From Opitutus sp. ER46 (GTDB taxonomy: Bacteria; Verrucomicrobiota; Verrucomicrobiia; Opitutales; Opitutaceae): DNA of 64,000 nt. Below are positions 18,610 to 28,021 of this stretch, one piece after another. Location of the stretch: the NCBI RefSeq assembly GCF_003054705.1, contig NZ_QAYX01000020.1, forward strand, positions 248,001 through 312,000, written 5' to 3'. The translations under genes were made by a program, and so were the position numbers. Each line of letters starts with the position of its first letter. Positions within the stretch are counted from its first letter, which is position 1. Under the pieces are notes generated by a model, which was given only the letters and a program-made list of their open reading frames with translations, was not told where the DNA came from and did no database searches.

Positions 18610-19473
18610 ATGACCGTCCAAACGAACATGGAAAATGCGCACCAGGAGAAGTTGATTCTCAATGTCCATGCATCAGCGCCGGGATTGACCGAGCGAAGCA
18701 TTGGCGCAGCGCGAACCGCGAGCGGAGCCACGAGTTATGACGCGTTCTCCACGTTTGCGGAGCCTGCCGATGGCATGTCGGTGGTGGACCTCGCCTGCGG
18801 GAACGGGCCGCTCACCGAGATTTTGGTGAAGCGCGTCGGGCCGGGAGGCCAGGTGACGGCGGTCGACTTGAGTGACGCCGAACTGGCTTCGGCGCGTATC
18901 CGCTTGGCTCACGTCGCTACCGTCCGGTTTCTGAACGAAGCGGCCGACCACCTTTCACTTCCTTCCGGCTCCGTGGATCTGGTCGTCTGCCATATGGCCT
19001 TCATGTTATTCAGCCCCCTGAATGCGGCGGTTGACGAGGTCGCCCGCGTCCTGAAACGCGGCGGCAGATTCGCCGCGGTGATACCCGGCTTGCGAGAACC
19101 CTCGGCGCTCTTTGCCGCCTGTGCGGCTGAGCTCAAGGCTTCGCTCGCGTCCGAAGGACTGGAGGGCGAGGCCATCAGCGGCAACGGGGTGCGAATGGCG
19201 GACGTCGACGACCTGAAGCGCATTTTTCCCGCCGCGCAGTGGCGTACCGACGAGGCGATCGCCACGGAGGCCATCGCAGTGGCTGTACAAGCCGCGCCGG
19301 AAGTCTTGGTCGAGCGAGTGGCGCCGGCCTTTTACAGCTATCAGATCCTCCCGGAGGCCAGCCGCCGCAGGTTGAGAGAGAGATGGCTGGCGCTATTCCG
19401 CACGGCGAGCAACGCACAGGGCGAGACTGCCTTCGAATTTCCGCTGACCGCGTTTAGGATCACGCGGCGCTGA
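18610..19473 (+). CDS. Class I SAM-dependent methyltransferase (UbiE/Methyltransf_11-like)
   Basis: This cytoplasmic enzyme of about 287 residues has a Rossmann-fold methyltransferase core. Motif I is VDLACGNGPLTE (residues 59-70), an acidic strand end VTAVDLSDAEL follows, and the post-II region DLVVCHMAFMLF precedes a typical ARVLKRGGRFAAV strand. The substrate is unknown; the fold is closest to small-molecule methyltransferases of the UbiE type. Candidate starts are ATG 18610 and ATG 18628; the frame also extends to a TTG at 18556. None has a strong ribosome-binding site. No operon partner is evident. Confidence 0.8.
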   Translation: MTVQTNMENAHQEKLILNVHASAPGLTERSIGAARTASGATSYDAFSTFAEPADGMSVVDLACGNGPLTEILVKRVGPGGQVTAVDLSDAELASARIRLAHVATVRFLNEAADHLSLPSGSVDLVVCHMAFMLFSPLNAAVDEVARVLKRGGRFAAVIPGLREPSALFAACAAELKASLASEGLEGEAISGNGVRMADVDDLKRIFPAAQWRTDEAIATEAIAVAVQAAPEVLVERVAPAFYSYQILPEASRRRLRERWLALFRTASNAQGETAFEFPLTAFRITRR

Positions 19474-19622
19474 ACGAAGGTCGATCGTAGCGTGCGATTG
19501 CAGCAGGCCGCGGGCAGCAGCGGAGCTAGACTAACCAAACCTGCAGCCGGGGCGGCGACCCCGGCTACACCCACGCCCAATCCTCGGCGGTTCCGCCGCC
19601 CGATGCTGCCCCGGCCGATCCC

Positions 19623-20816
19623 TCACATCTTCAGCAGCCGCCGCACCGTCTGCCCGAGCTTCTCGCCGCGCGCATCCGTGCTCACGAGGTTGCCCTGCTG
19701 ATCGAGCAGGAACATCGCCGGAATGCCGGAGATGGTGTATTCCCTCGCCAGCGCGTCGTTCCAGCCCTTGCCCTCGAACCGCTGCGGCCAGGTCACGCCC
19801 TCCTTCGCGACGAGATCGATGAACTTCTTCCGGTCTTTTTCCGCGTCGAGCGACACGCCGATCACCTCGAAGCCTTTGTCGTGCAGTTCCTCGTAGGTCT
19901 TCTTCACGTTCGGTATCTCAGCGATGCACGGCCCGCACCACGTCGCCCAGAAATCAATCAGCACGACTTTGCCGCGCAGCTTCTTCAAATCCACCTCGCG
20001 CCCATCGAGCGCCGTGAACGTCAGCTCGAAGGGTTTCTTGGACAACTCCGCGAAGCGCGCCCGTGCCTGCACATATTCGCGCGCCGCACGATTCGGGCTG
20101 TCACTGAATCCCGCCAGCACCGCGACCTCGTCCACCGTCCCGAGCTTCTTTCGCAGGCTCACGTACATCGGCAGGATGCCGCGGCCCGATTCGCTCTCCG
20201 GCCAGCCCGCCAGGAACTTCTTCATCGCCGCCTCCACCGCCGGCAGATCGACCGGCGTGCCACCCTCGAAAGCCGCGCGGTAGTTCGCATTCATCACCTG
20301 CATCATGTCGCCGAACTCGAGCTGCTCGCGCACCTCATCCGGCACATCAGCCGCCGCGCGCATCTCCTTCTCGATCGCCTCAACCTTCGCCGTCCACGCC
20401 GCCTCACGCGCCGTGTCGCGCACGACGAGCTTCTCGTCACTCGAGGCGTCGTAGCCCTCGCCGATCGACTTCACGAACCGCGGCAGATAGCGCGGCAGCA
20501 GGAAGGCTGCACGCCACCGGCGCGGATCGGTCGGATGTTTCTCCATGAACGCGACCGCTGCGTTGGAGAGGCTCTGGCAGTAGTTGTCATACCAGAAATA
20601 CTGCGCCGCACCCTTCGTGCCCTCAGGGGGGCGGCGGGCCTGCAATGCCAGCACGGCGTTGAGTTCGACCTCGACCGGATCGGACGAGGCCGGCGCCGGC
20701 ATGTCCGCGGGCGCAGCGGCCAGCCGCACGACTGGCGCCACCACACCAGCGATCGTGCCGAGGAGAAGCAGGCGGCGCGCCCAGAGCGCACCGCGGGAGA
20801 GAGAGGAGAGAAACAT
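19623..20816 (-). CDS. TlpA-type thioredoxin-fold lipoprotein or periplasmic protein
   Basis: This 397-residue exported protein has an N-terminal hydrophobic signal (about residues 10-32) and a helical N-terminal domain of about 230 residues. The C-terminal thioredoxin domain is of TlpA/ResA type: the stretch LRGKVVLIDFWATWCGPC carries the CxxC active site near residue 290, and a cis-Pro loop lies in SGIPAMFLLD. Such proteins reduce disulfides or assist cytochrome c maturation in the periplasm. In Bacteroidetes and Verrucomicrobia they often accompany TonB receptors. The start at 20816 was chosen because the 54 extra codons of the longer frame look non-coding and the signal begins here. It lies 181 bp downstream of a TonB receptor on the same strand. 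Confidence 0.85.
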   Translation of the reverse strand: MFLSSLSRGALWARRLLLLGTIAGVVAPVVRLAAAPADMPAPASSDPVEVELNAVLALQARRPPEGTKGAAQYFWYDNYCQSLSNAAVAFMEKHPTDPRRWRAAFLLPRYLPRFVKSIGEGYDASSDEKLVVRDTAREAAWTAKVEAIEKEMRAAADVPDEVREQLEFGDMMQVMNANYRAAFEGGTPVDLPAVEAAMKKFLAGWPESESGRGILPMYVSLRKKLGTVDEVAVLAGFSDSPNRAAREYVQARARFAELSKKPFELTFTALDGREVDLKKLRGKVVLIDFWATWCGPCIAEIPNVKKTYEELHDKGFEVIGVSLDAEKDRKKFIDLVAKEGVTWPQRFEGKGWNDALAREYTISGIPAMFLLDQQGNLVSTDARGEKLGQTVRRLLKM

Positions 20817-20997
20817 GATCAGAGTTGGAGGATTGATGGTGCGAGGGTCACTGCCGCGGATGCCGCACCGGGCACCGTAAGAGGAAATCCAAAAAACGAG
20901 AACCGCTTCTCCCGCCCGAGCCGGGATGCCGTGGGAGCGGGAAATTTGGGGCCGGTGCCCGGCTTTCCCGCTCTCCACGTTCCGGTTCGGGGCCGGG

Positions 20998-23900
20998 TTA
21001 GAAACTCTTTTTCACCTGCAGATACACATAACGCTGACGCGGATCATCGGCGCCGTCGTAGAACGCGCCGCTCGAGAGGAACGCCGGCTTGTCGTTCAGC
21101 ACATTGAGCATGCCGAGCGTGAACTTCGCGCCGGAGAACCAGGTCTTCCAGCCATCTGCGGCGGCGATGCCGTAGGGAATCTCATAGCTGGCCTGAAGGT
21201 CCCAGTGCAGATACGCCGGGATGCGGCCGCCATCGAGCGACGATGCGCCCGGATAGCTCTCGGACGGAGCCGTGGTGCTCGTCGAATGGTGCCCGACGTA
21301 GCGGCCCGTAATCGTGGCCGACCAACGCCCGCGGAGCCAGGTCGCCGAAGCATTCCCGCGCCAGCGGATCGGACCGCTGCCGCCCGCCGTGTTCACGATC
21401 GGCGCGGTCGGCGTCGTCGCGAGGAGGAACTTGTTCGTGAAGCTCGCCGAGCCGGCGAACTCGAACGTGCCCACCGCCGTCTTCACTTCGTTGTAGCGCA
21501 GGCCCACGTCGATGCCTTCCGTGTCCGTCACCGACGCGTTGAACGCCCGTGCGTCCACCGCCGTGATGCGGCCGAGCCAGCCCGCGGGATCGCCCGCGCC
21601 GGGCGCCTGCCGCGTGATGAGAAAGCCGAAGGCGTCCGGATTCGCGATAATGTCCACGAAAGAGGTCGAGACGACCGCATCGGTCTTCTTGATCTTCCAG
21701 TAATCGAGATTGAGCGTGAGATTTGGGAGCCAGCGCGGCGTGAGAATCACGCCGAAGTTGTCCGACTTCGCCTTCTCCGGCGTCAGGTTCGGATTGCCAC
21801 CCTGCTTGACCGCAATCATCGGCGTGAACTGCATCGTGTTGCCACGCTTCGGATCGGGGAAGTAGCCGCCGACCGGAAACTCCGTGGTCGGCGCGCTCAC
21901 GTCCCACCAGTTGGGCGGGTAGAAACCTTCCGAATACGACGCGCGCAGCGCGACGTCGCGTGTCACCTGCAGTTTCACCGCGACGACGCTGCTCGTCGCC
22001 GACTGTTTGTTGGTGAAGGGCTTATCTTCCGAGTTCAGGCCACTGCTGGTGTCGAGTTCCCGCGAAAGGCTGCCCTGGAGATCGAGACCCTCGATCGGCA
22101 GCGGCTGCCACTGCTTGCTGATCACTGGCACGCTCACCTCGACGGCACCCTGTCGGATCTTGCGCGTGCCGGGCGTGCTGCTCGACGAAGTGTCCCAACC
22201 GACGTTATGGATAAGCCGCGAGGTCGCATCGCTGCCGTCCATGAGCTGACCGGAGACAAAATCCCAATGTTGATACTTGCCCACCGCCGAGGCGCGGAGC
22301 GGTCCGGCCGGCAGGTTGAAGACCTCGCCCATCACGCGCGCATTGCCCTCCCATTGCAGGCCGTGCGAGGCGCTGCGGCGCACCGTGCCGAAATACTTAT
22401 CCGCGTCGGCCTGGCTGATCGGATACTTGGTGTGATCGCTGAAGAGCGGATAGATCGCGCGCCGAACCTCCGCCGGAGCGGACGGGCCGGGATCGGCGTA
22501 GGGATCGAGATCGTTGAGATCGATCAGGTCCGTCGACGGGTTCTTGCTGTTGGTCAAGCTGTGCGAGTAGTCGAGCACGCCGTCGACCGACCATTCCCAG
22601 CGCTCCGTGATCTGGCCCTTGAGTCCGAGCACCGCGCGGGCCGACTCATCCTTATAGAGGATTGAGGGATCGGGCAGGTCCGGCGAATCGAGAAAGACGG
22701 TTACCGCCCGGCCCGCGAAGCCCGGGGTGACGTTGTTGCGAAAGGGATTCAGCGGGTCGTCGGCATCCAGATACTCCACGAGCTGCTGCGGCATCGAGTA
22801 GGACTTCCGGTTCTGCCCGACGGTGAACTCGCCGTAGGCGTTGAGCTTGTCCTTCACGAACTCGTGTTCGAGCTGGGCGTTGACACTGAAGGATTCGATC
22901 GGCTCGTAGAGAATCGAGCGACCATAGCGCGGACTCAGCGTGGGCTTGCCCGCCGTGGCCGTAAACGACCCCGGCGTGAGTGCCAGCGCTTGGGCCGCAG
23001 TCAGGCCCGCCGGCACGCCGGCATAGCGCACGCCCGCGGCGCCGGGGATGCCCAGATCACCCGACGTGGCACCACCTTGGATCAGGATGGTCGCCGGCGA
23101 GCCCGCAAACGCCGGCAGGATCAACGTCTCGAACAGCCGCTGGCCCTGGGGGTTGACGGCGGTCGAGTCCGGACCGTAGCGGCGGAAGGCATCGTCGAGG
23201 TAGTCGCGCTGGTTGGCCCGCAGCGCCTCGCGATGCTGGTAGCTGAGCGCGTAGGTGAGATTGGTTTTGCCGCCGTTGAAGCTCCGGCCTTCGAGATACG
23301 TCGCGCGATACTCGGTCGCGCCGCCGTCGGTCGAGGTGCCGAAGTAGGTCGTGAGATCGCGGCCGGTGTATTCCTTGCGCAGGATGACGTTGATCGCGCC
23401 GCCGAGCGCGCCCGCGCCGTAGATGGCCGAGCCCGCGTAGGGCAGGATCTCGACGCGCTCGATCGCCGCGATCGGGATGCGCGCGATGTCCGCGCCGCCG
23501 TTCGACCCCAAGCCGCTGCGCGGCAGTGCGCGGCCATTGACCAACACGACCGTCTGCGACGAGTCGAACCCGCGCAGGCCGACGGTCGAGGTGCGGGAGG
23601 TCAGCCCGCCGCTGACGTTGGAAAAGCCCGCCGGGGCCTGCATGAACGTCGAGGCCGACGAGGTCTGCGGAATGTAGCGGAAGAGTTCCTCCAGGCTCGA
23701 GACGCCCATGCGCTCGATATCGAGGCGCGTGACGACCTCGTGGTAGAGCGGCGCGTTGGCGCCGGCCTGCAGCAGGCCCTTATTGTTCAGACCGTCGATG
23801 CGCGTGGTGGAGACGTCCACCCTCTCGAGCATGGTCGGCCGGCCTTCCGTGAAGGGCGGTTCATTCTCCGTGGTGTTTTCTTTTCGCGTTGCGGGTGCGG

Positions 23901-24303
23901 GCTTCGTGACGGTGAGCGCTCCGCTTTTCGGATCCTGCACGACCACCAGGCCGGTCTCGGCGACGAGCTGCTCGAGCGCCTGGCGGGGCGTGTAGTCCCC
24001 CTTCACGGAGTTGGTCTTCACGCCCTCGACCTTGTCCGCGCTGTAAATGACCTCGACCTTCGCCTGCTTGGCGAAGCTTTCGAGGGTCGTCTTGCCGGCT
24101 CCCGCCGGGATGTCGAATGATCGCGGTGGAGGCTCCGCCGCGCGAAGCCCGAACGCCAACGCGCTGAGCGCAAGGAGGCACGCTCCGCGGGGAAAGCGCC
24201 GCCAAATCCCCGAGATCGCTCCGGAGCGAGCGGCCGTATGATTGAGTCGGACGCGCGGCGTAGTGCCGACTGTCCCTGTGATATCGTGGTAGGTCTTTCC
24301 CAT
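20998..24303 (-). CDS. TonB-dependent receptor with N-terminal STN domain
   Basis: This 1101-residue outer-membrane receptor has a signal region (hydrophobic core about residues 35-52), then a secretin/TonB N-terminal STN domain (about 58-130, FDIPAGAGKTTLESFAKQAKVEV type), a plug domain (about 170-330, with STVGLRGFDSSQTVVLVNG and GSAIYGAGALGGAINVIL) and a barrel ending in VYLQVKKSF. STN domains usually transmit a signal to an anti-sigma factor, but no FecI/FecR-type genes lie next to it. A TlpA-type gene follows on the same strand. The ATG at 24303 places the signal peptide correctly; the longer frame to 24492 adds residues of non-coding character. Confidence 0.9.
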   Translation of the reverse strand: MGKTYHDITGTVGTTPRVRLNHTAARSGAISGIWRRFPRGACLLALSALAFGLRAAEPPPRSFDIPAGAGKTTLESFAKQAKVEVIYSADKVEGVKTNSVKGDYTPRQALEQLVAETGLVVVQDPKSGALTVTKPAPATRKENTTENEPPFTEGRPTMLERVDVSTTRIDGLNNKGLLQAGANAPLYHEVVTRLDIERMGVSSLEELFRYIPQTSSASTFMQAPAGFSNVSGGLTSRTSTVGLRGFDSSQTVVLVNGRALPRSGLGSNGGADIARIPIAAIERVEILPYAGSAIYGAGALGGAINVILRKEYTGRDLTTYFGTSTDGGATEYRATYLEGRSFNGGKTNLTYALSYQHREALRANQRDYLDDAFRRYGPDSTAVNPQGQRLFETLILPAFAGSPATILIQGGATSGDLGIPGAAGVRYAGVPAGLTAAQALALTPGSFTATAGKPTLSPRYGRSILYEPIESFSVNAQLEHEFVKDKLNAYGEFTVGQNRKSYSMPQQLVEYLDADDPLNPFRNNVTPGFAGRAVTVFLDSPDLPDPSILYKDESARAVLGLKGQITERWEWSVDGVLDYSHSLTNSKNPSTDLIDLNDLDPYADPGPSAPAEVRRAIYPLFSDHTKYPISQADADKYFGTVRRSASHGLQWEGNARVMGEVFNLPAGPLRASAVGKYQHWDFVSGQLMDGSDATSRLIHNVGWDTSSSSTPGTRKIRQGAVEVSVPVISKQWQPLPIEGLDLQGSLSRELDTSSGLNSEDKPFTNKQSATSSVVAVKLQVTRDVALRASYSEGFYPPNWWDVSAPTTEFPVGGYFPDPKRGNTMQFTPMIAVKQGGNPNLTPEKAKSDNFGVILTPRWLPNLTLNLDYWKIKKTDAVVSTSFVDIIANPDAFGFLITRQAPGAGDPAGWLGRITAVDARAFNASVTDTEGIDVGLRYNEVKTAVGTFEFAGSASFTNKFLLATTPTAPIVNTAGGSGPIRWRGNASATWLRGRWSATITGRYVGHHSTSTTAPSESYPGASSLDGGRIPAYLHWDLQASYEIPYGIAAADGWKTWFSGAKFTLGMLNVLNDKPAFLSSGAFYDGADDPRQRYVYLQVKKSF

Positions 24304-25060
24304 CGTCGTGCTGGTTGGAAGTGCCGAACGGAGCGGTTGCGGAAGACGTTCGGCTCGTTTCGCTAGCACGTTCCGTTCCGAGTCGGGAGCGGCGACGTGG
24401 GTAGAAATCGCCACAGACCTATCGGTGGTGCGTTTGAAGGGGCCTGTCTTGCGCAATTCTCCGCCAGTCATCTGGTCGGCGGCAGTACTCACACTGCCTT
24501 TTCGAGGACTTGTTATTATCTAACTAAACGAGGCGACTATCATCCGTGTACACCTGCTTTTAGGGGGAAATCCGTGTCTCCGAGCGGCAATCACAAGTTT
24601 CTATCTTACAGGTCATTACAATGCGACTTATAAAGCCATTAAGATCCGCTTGATTCGCATCCCGTTCACCGGCCTTCGTTTGACGCTGGTACAGGTAAAC
24701 GATCAGCCGACGCGCCAGTCGTGAGTTCGCATGAAAAGTAGATTCGGAATGCGTCACCGGAGCGGAGCGATGGAGATACAGATCGTAGCTCACGTCACAT
24801 CAAGTCCTCGACTGACTGAGCTGTATTGTAATCGAACATGCCGGCCACGGGCCATGAGCAAGCCGTGCTCGGACGGTGCGTCGAATGGCAATCCGGGCTG
24901 GGATCGAACCAATGCTCCGTTTTCTGGAGGTGTTCGCCGAGGCAATTTCTTCGGAGAGTGCCAACACCGCCGACGCACACCTGCGCGCACGGGGGGCCAC
25001 TCTAGCCCAATGCAGCAACTCGGAATTGCACTGCCGATCCAAACGGAGGAGCCTGCCGCG
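24304..25060. other. Long intergenic region with the left boundary of the integration hot spot
   Basis: These 757 bp hold no convincing gene. The part from about 24490 to 24720 is AT-richer than its surroundings. The tRNA-like relic at 24885-24911 lies in it. Open frames crossing the region (for instance minus 24560-24793) show no domain and no biased composition. Confidence 0.6.
24885..24911 (-). repeat. Relic tRNA-Asn 3' end, possible attL of element 1
   Basis: Twenty-four of 27 bases match the 3' end of the tRNA-Asn at 49071, in the same orientation, including an exact 19-base core (24893-24911) covering the T-loop and part of the acceptor arm. Beyond the core no tRNA can be folded. It is best read as an old attachment site; chance similarity to another tRNA T-arm is possible. 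Confidence 0.5.
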
Positions 25061-26107
25061 GTGAGAACGACGCGCTATCGCTTCCGGGCCATCCTCCTTG
25101 CCGTCGGTGTCTCGTCTTGGACGCCATTCGTGCTTATCGCTGACAGTCCCGCTCCTGAACTGACGAAGGTCACGACCTCGGAACGCGGATCGGCATTCGT
25201 GAAGATGGTGGCAGGCGGAGAAACGGGAGTTCCTTATGCCGCGGTCTACTCAGTTTCTCCTCACGGAGAGACGCGGGAGGCATGGCGGGCCCAAGGCTGG
25301 TATTCACATCAGGTGTTTTTGTCAGACGACGCGCGGTTCCTTGTCCGGATGGGGCCGTGGCACGATGGCAGCAGACCCCAACCCGGGCATTTGGCCGTCG
25401 CGTTCTACTGTGAAGGCAAGCTGCTCAAGGAATACTCAACCGTGGATCTCTTGAAGGACGCGTCGAAGGTGCTGGTTTCGGCCAGCCACTATCAATGGCT
25501 CGCCGATGACGTCGGTCGATCGTTGCCAGACCCGGAGATCGCATTGCGTCTTGAGGAGTACGACAAGAGCTTTTGCCTGACGACCGCCGACGGCTGGCAC
25601 TACACCTTTGATCTCTCCACTGGCGCGATACGCAGTACCCGAAAGATCGACGTGCCCGTCGGTGACTGGTCGTCAAACGCAGATATCGCGCGTCTCGGCG
25701 TCGCGCTGATGCTGATCGAATTTCCCTGTGACTACACGCAACTCAGACGGCTGCTCGGGTTGGGCCGTGTGGATTCGGTTTCCGGCTCTTGGTCGGACGG
25801 CGTCGACACGCGGCTGTGGGCGATAAGCGAGCCGGCGGCGCCAAATGGGTTCACCGCGTTGGAGGTAACGATAAAGGACTACGACTACAAGGGAGGTCCC
25901 GACGGCGCCGGAACCGGAACGGTCACCGGCGCGCGGCTACTGTACGTTTCGTGCGCCGGCCTGCGCTACGCGTTTTATCCGCCACGGCACCTAGAGAGGC
26001 TTGTACAGGACTTCAAAGTCGCTAACCGGCGTGGAAACAGGACTCCGTCAGAAATGGCGGCCGAAATCATGGAGGGAATGAACGCGCGGCTGTTGCTGGA
26101 TTACTGA
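25061..26107 (+). CDS. Exported protein of unknown function
   Basis: A GTG at 25061 is preferred because GGAGGA lies ten bases upstream and a signal peptide follows (hydrophobic stretch about residues 8-28, then IADSPAPEL). Longer frames start inside the tRNA relic region. The mature part of about 320 residues is mixed alpha/beta with many aromatic residues (GWYSHQVFLSDDARFLVRMG; EYDKSFCLTTADGWHYTFDL). I recognise no family. It may be a periplasmic or surface protein. Whether it is cargo of element 1 or host DNA left of it depends on the true left boundary. Confidence 0.65.
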   Translation: MRTTRYRFRAILLAVGVSSWTPFVLIADSPAPELTKVTTSERGSAFVKMVAGGETGVPYAAVYSVSPHGETREAWRAQGWYSHQVFLSDDARFLVRMGPWHDGSRPQPGHLAVAFYCEGKLLKEYSTVDLLKDASKVLVSASHYQWLADDVGRSLPDPEIALRLEEYDKSFCLTTADGWHYTFDLSTGAIRSTRKIDVPVGDWSSNADIARLGVALMLIEFPCDYTQLRRLLGLGRVDSVSGSWSDGVDTRLWAISEPAAPNGFTALEVTIKDYDYKGGPDGAGTGTVTGARLLYVSCAGLRYAFYPPRHLERLVQDFKVANRRGNRTPSEMAAEIMEGMNARLLLDY

Positions 26108-26136
26108 CAACTTACGCTGACCGGGCCAGCCATTGA

Positions 26137-26524
26137 CTGGGGACGGTTCAAGGAGAACTCGAAAAACTCTCGGGGGCCGATCTTGTCACCAGCCGGCGCA
26201 ACGGGAACCGACGCTACTACCGGGCCAACTCAAGCCACCCGCTGTTCCCGGACCTGCAGCAACTCGTCCTCAAGACCACGGGCTTGCGCGACGTGCTCGC
26301 GGAGGCAATTCGGGGCATCAAGGGGATCGAAGTGGCATTCGTTTTCGGCTCGCTTGCCTCCGGCGCTGGCAAGGCGACGAGCGACGTGGGCCCTGAGAAA
26401 GGCCACGGACGCGGTCGGCCGTGAGATAAATCCTGTGTCGATGACCGCCGCGGAGTTTCGGAAGCGGCGAGCGAAGAACCCGTTCGTGCTGGATGTGCTC
26501 GGGAAGGAAAAACTCTTCGTGTAG
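26137..26524 (+). pseudogene. MNT-type nucleotidyltransferase with winged helix, broken
   Basis: The frame from 26137 reads as the second half of a winged-helix domain (LEKLSGADLVTSRRNGNRRYYRANSS is the region, 26155-26235), then a nucleotidyltransferase start (VAFVFGSLASGAGKATSDV). Immediately after SDV the frame is lost, and the rest continues in another frame as KATDAVGREINPVSM and FVLDVLGKEKLFV. The Asp-containing catalytic block after GS has been deleted. No start codon remains. In intact form such proteins are the antitoxin of MNT/HEPN modules and AMPylate the HEPN partner encoded next to them. Confidence 0.7.
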
Positions 26525-26534
26525 GGAGGCGCCG

Positions 26535-26983
26535 ATGACCTTGAGCGACTGGGCTAGGAGCGGGGTGGCTCAAACCACAGCAGCCGTCCCGCGACCAAAT
26601 CGCGAAGATCTTCGGCGTGTTGATCGCGACCTTGAGGATTCGAAGCGAAATCTGTCCCACACGGTCGATTCAACATCGCCTACAACGCCGCGCTCCAGCT
26701 CTGCTCGATTGCGCTGCTCGCGGAGGACTGGCGACCCGACAAGCTGAACGCGCATTACCGCACCACTGCGTCGCTGCCGTTGATATTGGGCAAAACCTGG
26801 CCGGACGGCGCCGACTGCCTTGATGCCTGTCGTGCGAAACGGAACGGGCTGGAGTACGACGCCGCCGGCCGCGTGAGTGCCGCAGAAGCGAGGGAGCTGC
26901 GGGAGTTCGCACTTGAGCTTCGTGTCGCCGTGGTCGACTGGCTCGGCACCGCACACGCTGACCTTTCGCCGTGGGCGAAGTGA
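26535..26983 (+). pseudogene. HEPN-domain toxin, frameshifted
   Basis: From the ATG at 26535 the product starts LSDWARSG. It then changes frame at least twice: KPQQPSRDQIAKIFGV appears in a second frame, RDLEDSKRNLS in the first, and RFNIAYNAALQL onward in a third, running to the stop at 26981. The C-terminal part holds the HEPN hallmark R-N-x-x-x-Y-D (RNGLEYD) and a helical bundle. HEPN proteins of this type are RNases held inactive by the neighbouring MNT protein. Both partners being broken shows that the module is dead. Confidence 0.7.
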
Positions 26984-27052
26984 CTGGCTGGAAGTTCGTT
27001 CCGGGATCGACCTGACTCAGCGCGGATGCCGATCGCTGAGGGAAGTTGACCG

Positions 27053-27069
27053 TGTAGCGAAATGCTACA
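27053..27069. promoter_or_regulatory. Candidate antitoxin operator
   Basis: Six-base arms TGTAGC and GCTACA flank a five-base spacer, ending ten bases before the antitoxin ATG. A TTGACC hexamer lies just upstream (27046-27051). The position suits autoregulation by the antitoxin. Confidence 0.35.
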
Positions 27070-27079
27070 GAGTTCGCCC

Positions 27080-27451
27080 ATGAGTTCAATCCCCCTGCGC
27101 ATCGATTCGGAGTTGGTGAACATGGCGAGAACAACCGGCGCGTTGTTCGATCGGCCTCCGACCGCGCAGATCGAGCACTGGGCCAAGCTGGGGCGGGTGC
27201 TCGACAGCGTGCTGGTGGGCGAAAGCGTCGCGAAAGTGAAGCAGCGCGGAAATGTCGCGGATCTCGATCAGGTCGTAGCGTTGTCGCAGTCCGAAAAAGG
27301 CCGAAAGAAGGCTCTCGCGCTAATCGCCAAACATGCAGGACCTGTTTACGAAGCGGATACGACGGCACCCGATCTCATCATCGAACGCAGGGCCGACGGA
27401 TCAACTCGACGCGGACGGTTTTCGAACCGCCAGTTCATTCCCGTCGAATAG
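27080..27451 (+). CDS. ParD-like antitoxin
   Basis: This 123-residue protein begins SSIPLRIDSELVNMAR, a ribbon-helix-helix-like start. It continues with the stretch RPPTAQIEHWAKLGRVLD, typical of the ParD-like family that accompanies kinase or RelE/ParE-type toxins. The C-terminal part (from about residue 85) is Arg/Asp-rich and would bind the toxin. The ATG at 27080 was chosen over one six codons upstream because the operator palindrome ends before it. The next gene, nine bases downstream, is a zeta-type kinase; the pair forms a type II module with an unusual antitoxin for this toxin class. Confidence 0.7.
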   Translation: MSSIPLRIDSELVNMARTTGALFDRPPTAQIEHWAKLGRVLDSVLVGESVAKVKQRGNVADLDQVVALSQSEKGRKKALALIAKHAGPVYEADTTAPDLIIERRADGSTRRGRFSNRQFIPVE

Positions 27452-27460
27452 AGTGCCGGC

Positions 27461-28021
27461 ATGGAACCGAGGCTGATCTTTCTCGCCGGCCCGAATGGCG
27501 CAGGCAAATCCACGTTTTTCGAGACCTTCCTCAAGGACACCGGGCTGCCATTCGTAAACGCCGACCGAATCGGCGCAGCGCTCGGAATTTCGGATTCTGA
27601 GGCCGCCGCAGCAGCGGATGCGGCGCGGTCGCAACTCCTGGCCGAGGAAATGTCCTTCATCACGGAGACCGTTTTCTCTGATCCCGTGGGCGCGAAACTT
27701 CAGTTTCTGCGCGATGCGATCGCGGCCGGCTACCGCGTGACGGTCTATTTCATCGGCATCTCCAGCGCTCAACTTTCCGGGGCTCGGGTGGCTCAACGGG
27801 TGCGCGCCGGCGGTCATGACGTGCCGCCGGAACGTCTCGAGCGGCGCTTCCGGCAGTCCCTGGAGAACCTCAGACAGGCGCTGACGTTTGTCCCCGAGGT
27901 TCACGTCTATGACAACAGTTCAGCCGAAAATCCATATCGGCTCGTTCTCAGCGTCCGAGAAAGCCGCTCCGTCCGCGCCGATCCTCTGCCGGGTTGGCTG
28001 AAGCCGGTCATTTCGGGTTAG
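27461..28021 (+). CDS. Zeta-toxin-like P-loop kinase
   Basis: This 186-residue protein has a Walker A motif GPNGAGKST (residues 10-18) and the segment FVNADRIGAAL, which in zeta toxins positions the sugar-nucleotide substrate. ITETVF follows as in the family, and an Arg-rich lid lies at RVRAGGHDVPPERLERRF. Zeta toxins phosphorylate UDP-N-acetylglucosamine and block wall synthesis; other members act on RNA ends or small molecules, so the target is inferred. It sits nine bases after a ParD-like antitoxin gene and should be co-expressed with it. The size matches short zeta/AAA_33 proteins. Confidence 0.8.
   Translation: MEPRLIFLAGPNGAGKSTFFETFLKDTGLPFVNADRIGAALGISDSEAAAAADAARSQLLAEEMSFITETVFSDPVGAKLQFLRDAIAAGYRVTVYFIGISSAQLSGARVAQRVRAGGHDVPPERLERRFRQSLENLRQALTFVPEVHVYDNSSAENPYRLVLSVRESRSVRADPLPGWLKPVISG

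Noticed and set aside
22864-24120. Plus-strand open frame of 418 codons
   Set aside because: It is an antisense shadow of the STN-type receptor and is Arg/Asp/Gly-rich without motifs.
24560-24793. Minus-strand 77-codon ORF
   Set aside because: No domain, no ribosome-binding site, and it lies in AT-rich intergenic DNA.
24840-24915. A second intact tRNA at 24.9 kb
   Set aside because: Only the T-loop and part of the acceptor arm match. The first T-stem pair is mismatched and no D-arm, anticodon arm or 5' acceptor strand can be folded.
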